Positions 9,076 through 18,532 of a DNA stretch of 64,000 nt are shown piece after piece. Within the stretch, counting starts at the first letter, position 1. Each line of letters opens with the position of its first letter. Made by a program: the position numbers and the translations under genes. A model generated the notes under the pieces. That model worked only from the letters and a program-made list of their open reading frames with translations. It was not told the origin of the DNA and searched no databases. The stretch comes from Acinetobacter sp. ANC 7912 (lineage in GTDB: Bacteria; Pseudomonadota; Gammaproteobacteria; Pseudomonadales; Moraxellaceae). The stretch spans positions 1,426,001-1,490,000 of the forward strand of contig NZ_CP156795.1 in NCBI RefSeq assembly GCF_039862785.1, read 5' to 3'.

Positions 9076-10503
9076 TTAAGATGCTAATACCACCTGATTA
9101 CGCCCCAAATGTTTGGCACGATATAATGCCTGATCTGCGATATTAATCAGATGCTGCAAATCTACTTTTTGTGGTGCGATCTGATGGGTAATACCGAGAC
9201 TCACCGTGATATTCACTGTTCTGCCATAGTCCAGATAGATCGGGGTATTTTCCACTACATAGCGAATACGTTCAGCAATTGCATTGGCTTCGTCATGATC
9301 AATGTCCCACATCAGAATCACAAATTCCTCTCCACCGATCCGGGCAAACAGGTCATAACTACGCAGATTGCTTTTGACTGATTCAGCAAACTGTTGCAGT
9401 ACAGTATCACCGACATGATGCCCATACTCATCATTGAGTCGTTTAAAATGATCAATATCTAGCATGATCAATGAAAACGGCAATTTTTTCGTCTGTTCCA
9501 GTAAACTTTCACCTTCCTGAAAGAAAAAGTGCCGGTTCATGGTGCGGGTCAGTGTGTCATAATTCGCCAGATACAGCACGTGCTTATAAAGTTCATTCCG
9601 GTTTTGGCTAATAATGCACAGAATCAACGGTGCTAAGGCCAGCATAAATAAGCCTATGCGTAAGGAAATGAAGGTGGTGGAATTGATCAGTGCATCATGT
9701 TCCAGATAGACCTGGGTCAGGCTGTTGTAAGTAAACAGTAACACCAGCATATTAATAATCGAAATGGTAAAAATACGATAAGTTAAGGCAGCCCAGATCA
9801 AGGCCGCCATTGGATAAATCAACGCACCTGGACCCGAAAAAATATGGGTCAGAGACACGCAGATGGCAATGGCGATCAGGGGAAAGAAATAGCTAACTTC
9901 GTAAGTTTTTTTGCGACGATTATTTAAGAAATAGTGAATGTCCTTGATGCGTGGAAAAGCCAGCACCAATGGCAGAATAATGATGTAATTCACCATCTCA
10001 CCAGTCCACCACAGGAAAAAATCAATCTGCATATTTTCCAGAGTAATGAATGAATCCGGAACATTGACCAGTGTCAATACCGCAAAAGCCGCACTGGCGA
10101 GACAGCCGGCAAAAGCAAAAATGCCAAACAGATGAATAAAGGTATAGCCGGTATTGTAATATTTATAGTTGATCTTGAAATAGCGGATGCAGAACAGAGA
10201 AACGATGGTGCTAAGCAGATTAGACAGGGTCAGGAACAGACTTTGCAGGAATGGACCACCAGTAACCAGATCGGCAAACATAAAGGCACTGAAAGCACCA
10301 AGCCAGCCACCTTTGTTATTCAGCTTGGGAAAACGCAAGAAAAAGGCAAGCAGGGCGGCATTGGCTGGCCACAAGAATGCCAGATAACCCATAGGACGGG
10401 TAGCAATACCAATAAAGCTGCAAACAAGGATAAGCAGTGCAATAATGATATATGCAGCACTTTCTGGATCCAGTTGTTTTTCTTTTAAGTCAGCAAGTCG
10501 CAA
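9076..10503 (-). CDS. Membrane diguanylate cyclase (MASE1-like sensor + GGDEF)
   Basis: 475 residues. The N-terminal ~300 residues hold about eight hydrophobic helices beginning AAYIIIALLILVCSFIGIA, with a WPANAALLAFFLRFP segment typical of MASE1-type sensors. The C-terminal ~165 residues form a GGDEF domain: LTRTMNRHFF, LDIDHFKRLNDEYGHHVGD, the GGEEF active site (about residue 390) and VSLGIT near the end. RSYD five residues before GGEEF is an intact RxxD inhibitory site, so it is likely an active, product-inhibited c-di-GMP synthase. The start is a TTG at 10503, the only candidate after an upstream in-frame stop, with an AGGG-type site. Confidence 0.88.
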   Translation of the reverse strand: MRLADLKEKQLDPESAAYIIIALLILVCSFIGIATRPMGYLAFLWPANAALLAFFLRFPKLNNKGGWLGAFSAFMFADLVTGGPFLQSLFLTLSNLLSTIVSLFCIRYFKINYKYYNTGYTFIHLFGIFAFAGCLASAAFAVLTLVNVPDSFITLENMQIDFFLWWTGEMVNYIIILPLVLAFPRIKDIHYFLNNRRKKTYEVSYFFPLIAIAICVSLTHIFSGPGALIYPMAALIWAALTYRIFTISIINMLVLLFTYNSLTQVYLEHDALINSTTFISLRIGLFMLALAPLILCIISQNRNELYKHVLYLANYDTLTRTMNRHFFFQEGESLLEQTKKLPFSLIMLDIDHFKRLNDEYGHHVGDTVLQQFAESVKSNLRSYDLFARIGGEEFVILMWDIDHDEANAIAERIRYVVENTPIYLDYGRTVNITVSLGITHQIAPQKVDLQHLINIADQALYRAKHLGRNQVVLAS

Positions 10504-10779
10504 ATCAAGTTACCCTATAAATTTACAATGAAAAATCACATGCTATTTTTATTTACTTGAGCTGTGCAATTTTTCTTTTTGTTATTGCTAGTCTTTAATT
10601 TAATTCATTATTAAAGTTCTGTTGGGTACAAAATATAAACAAAATTCTCTTGAATTGAAATGGCTATTATGTAGACGAATGATATTTTTAAGCCAACAGA
10701 TGAAAAGCTTTTTTCGCTATACGCTGACTTCAAAAAAATATGTTAAGTTAGACTGCATTGTAGGAATGATTCTTAAAAT

Positions 10780-11268
10780 ATGAAAAGAACGTGTCTAAGC
10801 CTGATGCTGCTTACTTTGTCCACCTGGGCAATGGCTGCAGATGCAAATAAAAAAACACCACAAGTAACTCAAGTCCAAACGCAGGCTTCTCAAACGGCAA
10901 ATACCTATCGTGTGGTGACTCGTCCGGAAATTCTGGGACTGTGGGGAATGGAAATTCCAAATAATAAGAAATGCATCGAATACTATAATTTTAAATCGAA
11001 TAATAATGTCGTTATCAAAAGTGGTGAGGAATGGTCTTCAGGTATTTATGACTATCAGGTGTCTCAGGATACTACTGAACAGGCACCCGCTTTGATCATG
11101 CAAGTCAAGTATGATAATAATCAGGTTGATTGTTCAGGCAATCAGGAAGATCAGGCTGGTGAAGTGACCCAGTATTTCGTGAAATGGCAAAATCCACATA
11201 CCATTAATTTTTGTGCGGGTGAAAAAGCCGATCAATGCTTTGCAACGTTAAGACGTATATTACCGTGA
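10780..11268 (+). CDS. Secreted hypothetical protein
   Basis: 162 residues with a clear signal peptide (MKRTCLSLMLLTLSTWAMA, cleavage after AMA), giving a periplasmic or secreted protein. The mature domain has GLWGMEIPNNKKCIEYYNF and four Cys spaced as two likely disulfides (NNKKC, VDC, NFC, DQC). No family recognised. It is monocistronic: terminator 17 bp after the stop and a long AT-rich leader in front. Confidence 0.7.
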   Translation: MKRTCLSLMLLTLSTWAMAADANKKTPQVTQVQTQASQTANTYRVVTRPEILGLWGMEIPNNKKCIEYYNFKSNNNVVIKSGEEWSSGIYDYQVSQDTTEQAPALIMQVKYDNNQVDCSGNQEDQAGEVTQYFVKWQNPHTINFCAGEKADQCFATLRRILP

Positions 11269-11284
11269 TGAATTATTGCCCAAT

Positions 11285-11313
11285 AAAAAACCGCTAATGA
11301 TTTAGCGGTTTTT
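11285..11313. terminator. Bidirectional terminator shared with accC
   Basis: AAAACCGCTAA and TTAGCGGTTTT arms, 4-nt loop, A-run and T-run on either side. It serves the rightward secreted-protein gene and the leftward aroQ-accB-accC operon. Confidence 0.85.
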
Positions 11314-11333
11314 ATATTTTGAAGGTTAAGGCA

Positions 11334-12701
11334 TTAAGCCTTTTCTTCAGCAGCACCTTCTAATTGTTTAAGAAGATGTTTTTCTAAATAGTGAATATCC
11401 ATCGCCTGTTCACAGAAATTTTCATCCTGCAAGATCAGATCTTTGTGCAATGGAATATTGGTTTTAATCCCGGTCAGGATCATTTCATCTAGTGCCTGCT
11501 TCATACGGGCAATGGCTGTTTCACGATCTTTACCATGCGCAATCAGCTTGGCGATCATTGAATCATAATATGGCGGAATGCTGTAGCCTGGGTAGATGTG
11601 AGAATCTAAACGGATACCGGCACCACCCGGCGCATAGAAAGTCTCAATCTTGCCCGGAGATGGCATAAAGGTCGATGGATCTTCAGCATTGATACGACAT
11701 TCGATCGCGTGACCTTTAACTACTACATCTTCTTGCTGAATATTCAGCCCTAGGCCAGCGGCAATACGTAATTGCTGCTCGATGATATCAATGCCAGTCA
11801 CCATTTCAGTGACTGGGTGCTCGACCTGAACACGGGTATTCATTTCAATAAAGAAGAATTCGCCGTCTTCAAACAGGAATTCGAAAGTACCTGCACCGCG
11901 GTATTGCATCAATTTACATGCATTGACACAAGCTTCAAGAATGTCGGCACGTGCCTGTTCTGGCAGGTTTGGCGCTGGCGCTTCTTCAAGCACTTTCTGG
12001 TGACGACGCTGTAAAGAACAGTCGCGGTCATATAAGTGAATCGCATGGCCATTACCATCACCTAGAACCTGAACTTCGACGTGACGCGGTTTTTGCAGGA
12101 AGCGTTCCATGTAGACAGTGTCATCACCGAACCACATTTCTGCATCACGCTGAGCCGCCTGTACGGATTCCAGTAGGGTATCGACACGTTCTACGATACG
12201 CATACCACGACCACCACCACCGGCAGCAGCTTTCACGATCAGCGGGAAGCCGATTTCTTTTGCTTCAGCTAAGGCATTGTGAATCGTTACTGCATGATCA
12301 CAGCCAGGTACGGTTGGTACGCCAGCTTTTTTCATGGCGATAATCGCAGAAACCTTGTTACCCATCAGGCGGATATGTTCTGGACGCGGGCCGATAAAAA
12401 TAAAGCCGGAGCTTTCCACGATTTCAGCAAATTCAGCATTTTCAGATAGGAAACCGTAACCTGGGTGGATGGCATCTGCACCAGTAATTTCAGCTGCTGT
12501 GATAATGGCTGGAATATTCAGGTAACTGTCGCTGCTCGCGCCAGGGCCGATACACACGGCTTCATCACAGAAGCGCAGGTGCATCAGGTCCTTGTCAGCG
12601 TCTGAATAGACACCGACAGTTTTAATTCCCAAAGTTTTGCAAGCTCGGGCGATGCGCAGGGCAATCTCACCTCGGTTTGCAATTAAAACTTTTTGCAACA
12701 T
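11334..12701 (-). CDS. accC: Acetyl-CoA carboxylase, biotin carboxylase subunit
   Basis: 455 residues, close to the usual ~450. Carboxylates the biotin on AccB using ATP and bicarbonate, the first committed step of fatty acid synthesis. Motifs: [15 protein letters not shown] at the N-terminus, the ATP-grasp glycine-rich loop [13 protein letters not shown], the metal-binding [26 protein letters not shown] segment, and the [11 protein letters not shown] signature. It is last in the aroQ-accB-accC operon, 18 bp after accB. Confidence 0.97.
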   Translation of the reverse strand: MLQKVLIANRGEIALRIARACKTLGIKTVGVYSDADKDLMHLRFCDEAVCIGPGASSDSYLNIPAIITAAEITGADAIHPGYGFLSENAEFAEIVESSGFIFIGPRPEHIRLMGNKVSAIIAMKKAGVPTVPGCDHAVTIHNALAEAKEIGFPLIVKAAAGGGGRGMRIVERVDTLLESVQAAQRDAEMWFGDDTVYMERFLQKPRHVEVQVLGDGNGHAIHLYDRDCSLQRRHQKVLEEAPAPNLPEQARADILEACVNACKLMQYRGAGTFEFLFEDGEFFFIEMNTRVQVEHPVTEMVTGIDIIEQQLRIAAGLGLNIQQEDVVVKGHAIECRINAEDPSTFMPSPGKIETFYAPGGAGIRLDSHIYPGYSIPPYYDSMIAKLIAHGKDRETAIARMKQALDEMILTGIKTNIPLHKDLILQDENFCEQAMDIHYLEKHLLKQLEGAAEEKA

Positions 12702-12719
12702 TATGAATCCCCGAAGTGA

Positions 12720-13136
12720 TTAGGCGCGGTAACGGAAAAGTGGTTGACCAAACTGAATCACTTCACCATTTTTCACCAGAATTTCTTCAATTACGCCGCT
12801 TTGAGTTGCTTCGATTGGGTTCATGATTTTCATTGCTTCGATGATACCCAGTGTTTCACCCGCAGAAACGGTTTGACCAACTTTTACGAATGGAGCTTCG
12901 CCTGGGCTTGGTGCTGCATAGAACACACCGACCATTGGAGATTTTTCAACTGCACCGCGTGGTGATTTCGCTGCTGGAACATCAGCAGCAGGTGCAGGCA
13001 TTGCAGGAACAGCTGCTGCAACCACTGGATTGCGACGAGTTAGCGCGATGGATTGATCGCCTTCCTTAACTTCGATCGCCTGTAAGTCAGACTCAATCAT
13101 CAAATCGATGAGTTTCTTGATTTTACGGATATCCAT
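12720..13136 (-). CDS. accB: Biotin carboxyl carrier protein of acetyl-CoA carboxylase
   Basis: 138 residues: an N-terminal helical segment (KIKKLIDLMIESDLQAIEVKEGD), an Ala/Pro-rich linker, and a C-terminal biotinyl domain with EAMKIMN, where the Lys is biotinylated by BirA. Most AccB proteins have EAMKLMN, and Ile here is conservative. The thumb typical of bacterial AccB is present (GVFYAAPSPGEAPFVKVGQ). It is co-transcribed with aroQ (17 bp upstream) and accC. Confidence 0.96.
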   Translation of the reverse strand: MDIRKIKKLIDLMIESDLQAIEVKEGDQSIALTRRNPVVAAAVPAMPAPAADVPAAKSPRGAVEKSPMVGVFYAAPSPGEAPFVKVGQTVSAGETLGIIEAMKIMNPIEATQSGVIEEILVKNGEVIQFGQPLFRYRA

Positions 13137-13152
13137 GAGACAGTATTCCTAA

Positions 13153-13608
13153 TTAAGATTGCTGAGAAGATTGAATTTTTTCAATGATGTAGTCGAGTGC
13201 GGCAGCATAGCCTTTTGCACCTAAACCACAGATCACGCCGATGGCTTTATCGGATAAATATGAATGATGTCGGAATGCCTCGCGTGCATGCACGTTGGAC
13301 AAATGGACTTCAATAAATGGGATAGCAACACCAAGTAGGGCATCACGTATTGCAACAGAGGTATGTGTCAACGCTGCAGGATTGATGATGATGTATTGCA
13401 CGCCGTTTTGTTGTGCTTGATGAATTCGGTCGACAACGGCACCTTCCCAGTTACTCTGGAAAGTTTCTAATTCTACGGAGGCATTTTTCGCCTGGGCGAT
13501 CAGCTGTTGATTGATATCATCAAGAGTTAAATAACCATAGACTTCTGGTTCACGCTTTCCTAGCAAATTCAAATTCGGTCCATGAATGACCAAAATGGTC
13601 GAACTCAT
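13153..13608 (-). CDS. aroQ: 3-dehydroquinate dehydratase, type II
   Basis: 151 residues, the normal type II length. Dehydrates 3-dehydroquinate in the shikimate pathway. Seen: [21 protein letters not shown] with the catalytic Tyr-bearing lid, [31 protein letters not shown], and the terminal catalytic His segment [31 protein letters not shown]. First gene of the aroQ-accB-accC operon, an order common in gammaproteobacteria. Confidence 0.97.
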   Translation of the reverse strand: MSSTILVIHGPNLNLLGKREPEVYGYLTLDDINQQLIAQAKNASVELETFQSNWEGAVVDRIHQAQQNGVQYIIINPAALTHTSVAIRDALLGVAIPFIEVHLSNVHAREAFRHHSYLSDKAIGVICGLGAKGYAAALDYIIEKIQSSQQS

Positions 13609-14469
13609 TCAGCTTGCTCCAATTCAAAAGTTTCAAAAAAGTTTGCAAGTTCTCAGCAAACTTCCTCCATTATGGCATGAAATTCTACATTTTTTAAAAA
13701 TTTTGTTTGAATTGGTGTAGAAAGCGCGTGCCTAATAGCGGCCTATATAATGCGAACTTTGCAAAGAATTGGCAATGTTAAAAAATGACAAATATGGAAA
13801 ATATGTCGAAGTTTTACATTGTATGCTGAATTGGCGAAATGAGTTAATAATGTTTCTGTAACATTGCTACGCGACTATCGATAAGTCAACTGGTTTTCAT
13901 CAGAAATCAATAAACTCAGTTAATCAACCTCGTTGTTATTTCTCTTATAAGAAATCATTTGTTTCCTCTCTTTTTATTGATATAGGGTATAAGCAATGCT
14001 TTGATTTATAGTACTTGAGGATAATTGGTTTAATTAATCTAAGTTAATGAAATAATTTAAAAAAATAAAAAATGATTCCAAAATGGGTTATTTTAAAAGT
14101 TTCTGATAAAAGGCACTTTGTTTTATAAAAATTTATATTTCGATGTATCTGATCAAGAACAGACAATAAGGAATATAGCTCCTGATCTTGATGGCTTCTA
14201 ACAATGAGTAAGCCCTAAAAATCCTAATGACTGAAATGTTCATTACTGCAGACGAAAAAATGTACATAGGTCAATTTTGAAAATCATCAGGATTGGCAAA
14301 AGCTGGTATGAATTCATATTGCTTTAATCAGGTAAAGTGTGCCGCTTTATGCGTTGGCTCTAATAAATCGACTATTCGCAGAAAGTTTAAACGATGAATA
14401 TCTTGTAGCTGCACGTTCCAGCTTTGAATTTCATATAATAAAGGCCTCAATAACAAAATAGCCAAGACC
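13609..14469. other. 861-bp AT-rich gene-free stretch
   Basis: No open frame with coding character is seen on either strand. A perfect TATAAT at 13746-13751 (rightward) sits before GCG, but no convincing -35 lies 16-18 bp upstream. On the other strand CATAAT at 13672-13677 could serve aroQ. A second rightward TATAAT at 14434-14439 lies 31 bp before the ybaK start and is the likely -10 for that gene. Otherwise nothing recognised. Confidence 0.4.
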
Positions 14470-14937
14470 ATGACCCCAGCTTGCAAACTTTTAAAAGCCA
14501 ATAAAATCGAATACAGCATTCATGAATATGAACATGACCCAAATGCGAAAAGCTTCGGTCTGGAAGCGGCAGAAAAGCTCGGACTATCTGTTGAAGAAGT
14601 ATTTAAAACTTTACTAGTCACTGATGAAAAGCAGTATTTCGTTGCTGTTTTACCCGTGAACCATCAGCTTAACCTGAAAAAAGTAGCACATGCATTTGGC
14701 TGCAAAAAGCTTCAAATGGCGGATCCGAAACAGGCTGAACGGTTAACGGGTTATCTGGTTGGCGGGATCAGTCCGGTGGGACAAAAGAAACGCCTGAAAA
14801 CCGTCATTGACGCATCTGCGGAAAAACTGGAAAAAATGTATGTCAGCGGTGGCAAGCGTGGGCTGGACATTGGCTTAATACCAGCAGATTTAGCCAAAGT
14901 CTTGAGTGCCCATTTTGTTGATATTGTAGATGAGTAA
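14470..14937 (+). CDS. ybaK: Cys-tRNA(Pro)/Cys-tRNA(Cys) deacylase YbaK
   Basis: 155 residues, usual length for the YbaK single-domain trans-editing protein, which hydrolyses Cys-tRNA(Pro) formed by prolyl-tRNA synthetase. Seen: the N-terminal [23 protein letters not shown], the Lys in VFKTLLV (the conserved functional Lys near position 46), and the [11 protein letters not shown] loop. A terminator follows. Some relatives edit other aminoacyl-tRNAs, but the length and GGISPxG block favour YbaK. Confidence 0.92.
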   Translation: MTPACKLLKANKIEYSIHEYEHDPNAKSFGLEAAEKLGLSVEEVFKTLLVTDEKQYFVAVLPVNHQLNLKKVAHAFGCKKLQMADPKQAERLTGYLVGGISPVGQKKRLKTVIDASAEKLEKMYVSGGKRGLDIGLIPADLAKVLSAHFVDIVDE

Positions 14938-14970
14938 TTCCAGCTCTTAAAAAAATATTAAGATTTCATT

Positions 14971-15012
14971 AAACCCGGAACATGCCGATGAATAGCATAT
15001 TCCGGGTTTATT
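14971..15012 (+). terminator. Terminator after ybaK
   Basis: Long hairpin with AAACCCGGAA and TTCCGGGTTT arms and an additional inner ATGC/GCAT pairing, followed by a T-rich run. Confidence 0.75.
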
Positions 15013-15147
15013 TTTGGTCGGATAGCACTTCACAAAATTTTTCATTTTGTATATTTTTAATACAAAGGCACACTTGAGGTGTCTATAGAAAAACAAAAAA
15101 TAAAACAAGAAAAACAAAAAATAAATTGGAGCACTGCTCATGAGCGT

Positions 15148-15164
15148 CGTTATGTTACATAACG
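15148..15164. promoter_or_regulatory. Perfect 17-bp palindrome, candidate operator
   Basis: CGTTATGT-T-ACATAACG, two exact 8-bp arms, 73 bp upstream of the gene at 15237. A tandem copy of the 18-mer AGAAAAACAAAAAATAAA lies just before it (15087-15104 and 15108-15125). The binding protein is unknown. Confidence 0.4.
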
Positions 15165-15236
15165 TAAATTTTGTATTTCAGAAATTTACAGCGTTTCAAT
15201 TCCTAAACCTAAACAGAGTTAATCTGGAGGTGGCTT

Positions 15237-15722
15237 ATGAATGAACGAGGTGTTTATCTATTTAGTATCATCGCTTTATTTTTAGTGTTGTGGCTGATCG
15301 GCTTTCAGATTCATGAGGAAATCTATCGGAAAGATCTGGGGCTGAATTATGCCTATGTGCCGACTGGGGTATTGCTGCATGGTAAAACACTTGCAATTTC
15401 GCGATCTTCAGAGCCAGTTGAAAGTGTCAGCGAGGCCAGGCAACATCAAGGCAATTCTCCTTACTTGCTTTCACCGCAAATTCAGGAACGTAATCGTTTT
15501 TTGACTGACTACTATAATATGCTAGATGCACTGCGTAGCGGGAAAAAACCGGAATATCTGCAGCTCAGAACCTTTTTAAACAAGCAGCAGAAAATGCTCG
15601 AAAACAACACGCTTAAGCATGAGGAAGCTCAGGAAAATATTCGGTTGCTACTAAGCTATCTACCTGAATATCAGCATGAGTTATATCGCGCGATTGCCAA
15701 GCTGAGAACACGCTATGCTTAA
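15237..15722 (+). CDS. Membrane-anchored hypothetical protein
   Basis: 161 residues with one N-terminal hydrophobic helix (YLFSIIALFLVLWLIGFQI), then a soluble domain predicted largely helical and charged. It looks like an inner-membrane-anchored periplasmic protein (N-in, C-out). No family recognised. The ribosome binding site GGAGGTGG lies just upstream of the ATG. Monocistronic, with a terminator shared with tusE. Confidence 0.7.
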   Translation: MNERGVYLFSIIALFLVLWLIGFQIHEEIYRKDLGLNYAYVPTGVLLHGKTLAISRSSEPVESVSEARQHQGNSPYLLSPQIQERNRFLTDYYNMLDALRSGKKPEYLQLRTFLNKQQKMLENNTLKHEEAQENIRLLLSYLPEYQHELYRAIAKLRTRYA

Positions 15723-15748
15723 AGTTGGCTAATTATTCTCTAGTAAAT

Positions 15749-15779
15749 AAAAAGCCCGCAATTCGCTGGGCTTTTTTTA
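15749..15779. terminator. Bidirectional terminator shared with tusE
   Basis: AAAAGCCC and GGGCTTTT arms with an inner AGC/GCT-like pairing, A-run before and T-run after. Confidence 0.8.
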
Positions 15780-15849
15780 TCGATCTCAAAGTATTGTAAA
15801 TTGATGAGAATAGCCTAAATGACTTGGGTATTATTATTGAACAGTGTGC

Positions 15850-16161
15850 TTATAGACAGTTGGGTGGTTTTGGAATCCCTGCCAGACGGCTTAAGTGACG
15901 TGCCACTAATCCAGTATTAAATCTTTCCTGCAGTATCGCATTGTTAATTTCTGGACTGACGGTTTTCATCAGGAATTTAATTAGAGGACGCGTTGCAGGT
16001 GAATGTCCAAACTGCTGGTAAAACTGACGTACGGCTTGCAGGATCTCAAAATGCCAAGGGGTAAGTTGCAGATCCAGACTATCTGCCAGTACTTGGGCGA
16101 CTTCTTCATTCCAGATGGTGTAATCGACTAAGTGACCATCTTGGTCTAGCTCTAAATTCAT
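15850..16161 (-). CDS. tusE: Sulfurtransferase TusE (DsrC-like)
   Basis: 103 residues, DsrC/TusE length. The last relay protein passing persulfide sulfur from TusBCD to MnmA for 2-thiouridine formation at U34 of tRNA(Lys/Glu/Gln). Seen: DQDGHLVDYTIWNEEVAQVLA, LTPWHFEILQAVRQFY and the C-terminal arm GIPKPPNCL carrying the penultimate Cys that bears the persulfide. It follows tusB by 12 bp in a tusD-C-B-E operon read leftward. Confidence 0.92.
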   Translation of the reverse strand: MNLELDQDGHLVDYTIWNEEVAQVLADSLDLQLTPWHFEILQAVRQFYQQFGHSPATRPLIKFLMKTVSPEINNAILQERFNTGLVARHLSRLAGIPKPPNCL

Positions 16162-16173
16162 GTTTAATCCGTA

Positions 16174-16458
16174 TTACTTCAGCGAAATGCAGCGGTTAAA
16201 GCCAAGGCATAGTTCTGCAAATTCGGCATAGTTAATGATTTTTAAGTTGGCAATGTCTGGTTGAGGTAAAAGTTGAGCCTCATTTTCCAGAATATAAATT
16301 TCTTTAAGTTGCTTCAAAAAAGGATGTTCTATTGCCAGTATGGCATCACCCATCAGGATGACCTGATCATTTTCACTATAAAGCTGGGATAGCTGTTCTA
16401 ACACCTGCGCCGTTGCTGCATAGCTGGCTTGGATCATATAAAGAGTTGAATTAGACAT
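16174..16458 (-). CDS. tusB: Sulfurtransferase complex subunit TusB
   Basis: 94 residues, DsrH-like fold. Structural subunit of the TusBCD heterohexamer that takes sulfur from TusA. Seen: STLYMIQASY at the N-terminus and VILMGDAILAI in the middle, characteristic of the family. Assignment rests on length and position between tusC and tusE. Confidence 0.85.
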   Translation of the reverse strand: MSNSTLYMIQASYAATAQVLEQLSQLYSENDQVILMGDAILAIEHPFLKQLKEIYILENEAQLLPQPDIANLKIINYAEFAELCLGFNRCISLK

Positions 16459-16469
16459 GGGAGATCACC

Positions 16470-16820
16470 TTACCAGTACAGCACATGGTCAAAGCCTTGA
16501 ATGAAGGCAGGATTCAGTTCAACGAATTCGATTTCCTGTTCAGTATGTTGAACAAAAGGCGAGTTCTGATTTTTGCTCTCTACTAGAATTGGCGTCAGGT
16601 CATAGAATTCAAAGCTATCCACCATGTTGGATGCGATTTTAAATGCATGTTTCAGCTGATCAAATTCCAGCTCAGAACGCAGCAAGCTTAAGGCCGCACC
16701 TTGCAATAATACTTTTACTTCTGAGCCGAAGGTTGCCAGTACCATGGTAGCTGAGAGGCTTTCATGAATCTGCAAGGAATTCAGGTTGGACTGGGTTAAT
16801 ATAACGAGTACAGATTTCAC
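16470..16820 (-). CDS. tusC: Sulfurtransferase complex subunit TusC
   Basis: 116 residues, DsrF-like. Opens MKSVLVILTQ and has ESLSATMVLATFGSEVKVLLQGAALSLL, the usual pattern of TusC. A non-catalytic partner of TusD in the sulfur relay. It lies 43 bp after tusD and 11 bp before tusB. Confidence 0.87.
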   Translation of the reverse strand: MKSVLVILTQSNLNSLQIHESLSATMVLATFGSEVKVLLQGAALSLLRSELEFDQLKHAFKIASNMVDSFEFYDLTPILVESKNQNSPFVQHTEQEIEFVELNPAFIQGFDHVLYW

Positions 16821-16863
16821 ACAATATACCTTTTAAAAGCAACATATCCCGAAAATAGAGCGA

Positions 16864-17232
16864 TTAGAATTGAAGCAGACGATGTGCAGATTGGACAGCA
16901 TCAGCGAGTTCGCCCAATCCGACCAGTTCAAACTGATCTGCAAGATTATGTTGTTGAATATTGTGACGTTGAGCATTTTCCTGATCTGTGATGCCACGTG
17001 CTAACGCCGCACTCACACACACCGGCAGACGAATCTGTAAGGACTGCCATTCCCGAGTGAGATGACGCTGATCGTCTGGAACCCACTGCAAGGCATTGGC
17101 GACTGACACACCGTCCTGATAGAAGAAAACCCGAAAGTCTTCCTGTTTTTGCTGTAATGCCTTGGCAAGACCCAAGGCATGCCAGGCATGTATCGATGTC
17201 GGGGCGGAGGTAATAAGAATTAAGGTGCTCAT
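16864..17232 (-). CDS. tusD: Sulfurtransferase complex subunit TusD
   Basis: 122 residues from the ATG at 17232 (MSTLILITSAPTS). A start eight codons further upstream is possible but lies outside the family's usual N-terminus. DsrE-like. The active Cys is in LPVCVSAALARGIT, which accepts persulfide from TusA. First gene of the tusDCBE operon. Its start is only ~70 bp from the original epimerase start codon (17302), so the two genes faced each other divergently before the prophage inserted. Confidence 0.88.
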   Translation of the reverse strand: MSTLILITSAPTSIHAWHALGLAKALQQKQEDFRVFFYQDGVSVANALQWVPDDQRHLTREWQSLQIRLPVCVSAALARGITDQENAQRHNIQQHNLADQFELVGLGELADAVQSAHRLLQF

Positions 17233-17298
17233 GAAATTCACTACAGGCTTGATCAACCTCAGGAAGTTGATCTGGGCTACATAATAAAAAGGTAGTAT

Positions 17299-17311
17299 AC
17301 AATGATTTTAG
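17299..17311. other. attL: attL core of the prophage
   Basis: ACAATGATTTTAG, identical to 60309-60321 at the other end. Just upstream, AAAAGG with a 9-bp spacing to the ATG is the stranded ribosome binding site of the epimerase gene. After the core the reading frame ends in seven codons (MILDDLF-stop), because phage DNA replaces the rest. The distance between core copies gives an element of 43,010 bp. Confidence 0.8.
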
Positions 17312-17424
17312 ATGATCTTTTCTAAAAATAAGACAAAAATTAAAAGTAAAAATAAAATTAAATTAATAAAAACAATAATTTAAAACTATGTGTAAATCAA
17401 ATACCATCACTAAACTTCTGACAT

Positions 17425-17508
17425 ATCTGCACAAAATCCCCTCTATTTCCTTTCATTTTTCAACTTTATCGCTAGAATAAAAAGTAATCTGCACCAAATC
17501 TGCACCAA
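17425..17508. repeat. Direct 11-bp repeats upstream of the integrase gene
   Basis: ATCTGCACCAA occurs twice in exact tandem (17487-17497, 17498-17508) and once as ATCTGCACAAA at 17425-17435. The spacing of one helical turn and the site next to attL and int suggest integrase arm-type sites or an operator on int. Confidence 0.5.
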
Positions 17509-17512
17509 CAAT

Positions 17513-18532
17513 ATGAAAATACCAAAGCCCATCCAGCGGGGTTCCAGCTGGCGTATCATTGTAACTTTTGACAAGAAACGATACTCAGCTACACGCGACA
17601 CAGAAAAAGAATGTGAGCAATGGGCTTATAACAAATTGCTTGAGCTTCGCTCCGGTAAAAAAGCAATCGAACAAGGTGAAAAGCCTGCTTATCCATTTAG
17701 AGATTTATGCGCCAAATACTATCAAGAGCATGGTCGACACATGCGATCCGCACGAACAATCAATTTCAAAATAAAAAACCTTGATCGAATTGCACCAAAT
17801 TTAGCAGACAAGTCTATTTATGACTTTAAGCCTGCCGATATTGCAGAATGGCGAAATAACCGTAAGAAAGAAGTAAAGGTGGCAACACTCAGGAATGAGC
17901 ATGCGATTTATTCAGCCGTGTTCACTTATGCCATGAAAGAACTATTTCTGATTGATTCCAATGTGTGGCATTCAGTCACGATGCCAGGCAAAGAAAAATC
18001 AAGAAGTCAGCGTATCACTGAGGAAGATCAGGCTTTAATGCTCAAGGCGTTAAGTTGGGATGGAATCACCACACCTGAAACATCACGTCATTATGTAGCC
18101 TGGGCATTCCTATTTGCTTTGGAAACCGCAATGCGTCAGGGTGAAATCCTTGCCATGAAAAGACAGGATATTAAAGAAGGCTTTGTGCATTTACCGATGA
18201 CTAAAAATGGTGAATCTCGAAACGTTCCATTATCTAAGGAAGCGAAACGACTTTTATCATTACTGCCTAAAACCAATAATCAACTTTTGCCAATTGATAA
18301 AGATCAATGTTGCGCCACATGGGTTCGAGCTAAGAAAAGAGCAGGGCTGCCGCATATCAACTTCCATGACTCGCGGCATGAAGCTATTACAAGAATGGTG
18401 AAAGTGAGGAAATTACCGGTAGAAGTGTTGGCCAAGATTACAGGCCACAAGACGATTTCGATGCTAGTGAACACTTATTACAATCCAGATGCTCAAGACC
18501 TGGTGGAAATGTTTAATGACAGTGAGAGCTAA
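17513..18532 (+). CDS. int: Tyrosine-family phage integrase
   Basis: 339 residues. Catalyses integration and excision at the 13-bp core. The N-terminal arm-binding and core-binding regions (1-165) are followed by the catalytic domain with Arg208 (AMRQGE), a strand Lys near 231, His285-x-x-Arg288 (HDSRHEA), His312 (ITGHKTI) and the nucleophile Tyr322 or Tyr323 (NTYY). All catalytic positions are intact. The start ATG lies directly after the tandem repeats, without a clear Shine-Dalgarno. It is convergent with the end of the leftward early operon, and the two genes overlap by 4 bp. Confidence 0.93.
   Translation: MKIPKPIQRGSSWRIIVTFDKKRYSATRDTEKECEQWAYNKLLELRSGKKAIEQGEKPAYPFRDLCAKYYQEHGRHMRSARTINFKIKNLDRIAPNLADKSIYDFKPADIAEWRNNRKKEVKVATLRNEHAIYSAVFTYAMKELFLIDSNVWHSVTMPGKEKSRSQRITEEDQALMLKALSWDGITTPETSRHYVAWAFLFALETAMRQGEILAMKRQDIKEGFVHLPMTKNGESRNVPLSKEAKRLLSLLPKTNNQLLPIDKDQCCATWVRAKKRAGLPHINFHDSRHEAITRMVKVRKLPVEVLAKITGHKTISMLVNTYYNPDAQDLVEMFNDSES

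Noticed and set aside
13713-13751. Strong rightward promoter in the gap before ybaK
   Set aside because: Although TATAAT is perfect, the only TTG-type hexamer is 27 bp away and there is no gene for 700 bp; kept only as a -10 remark.
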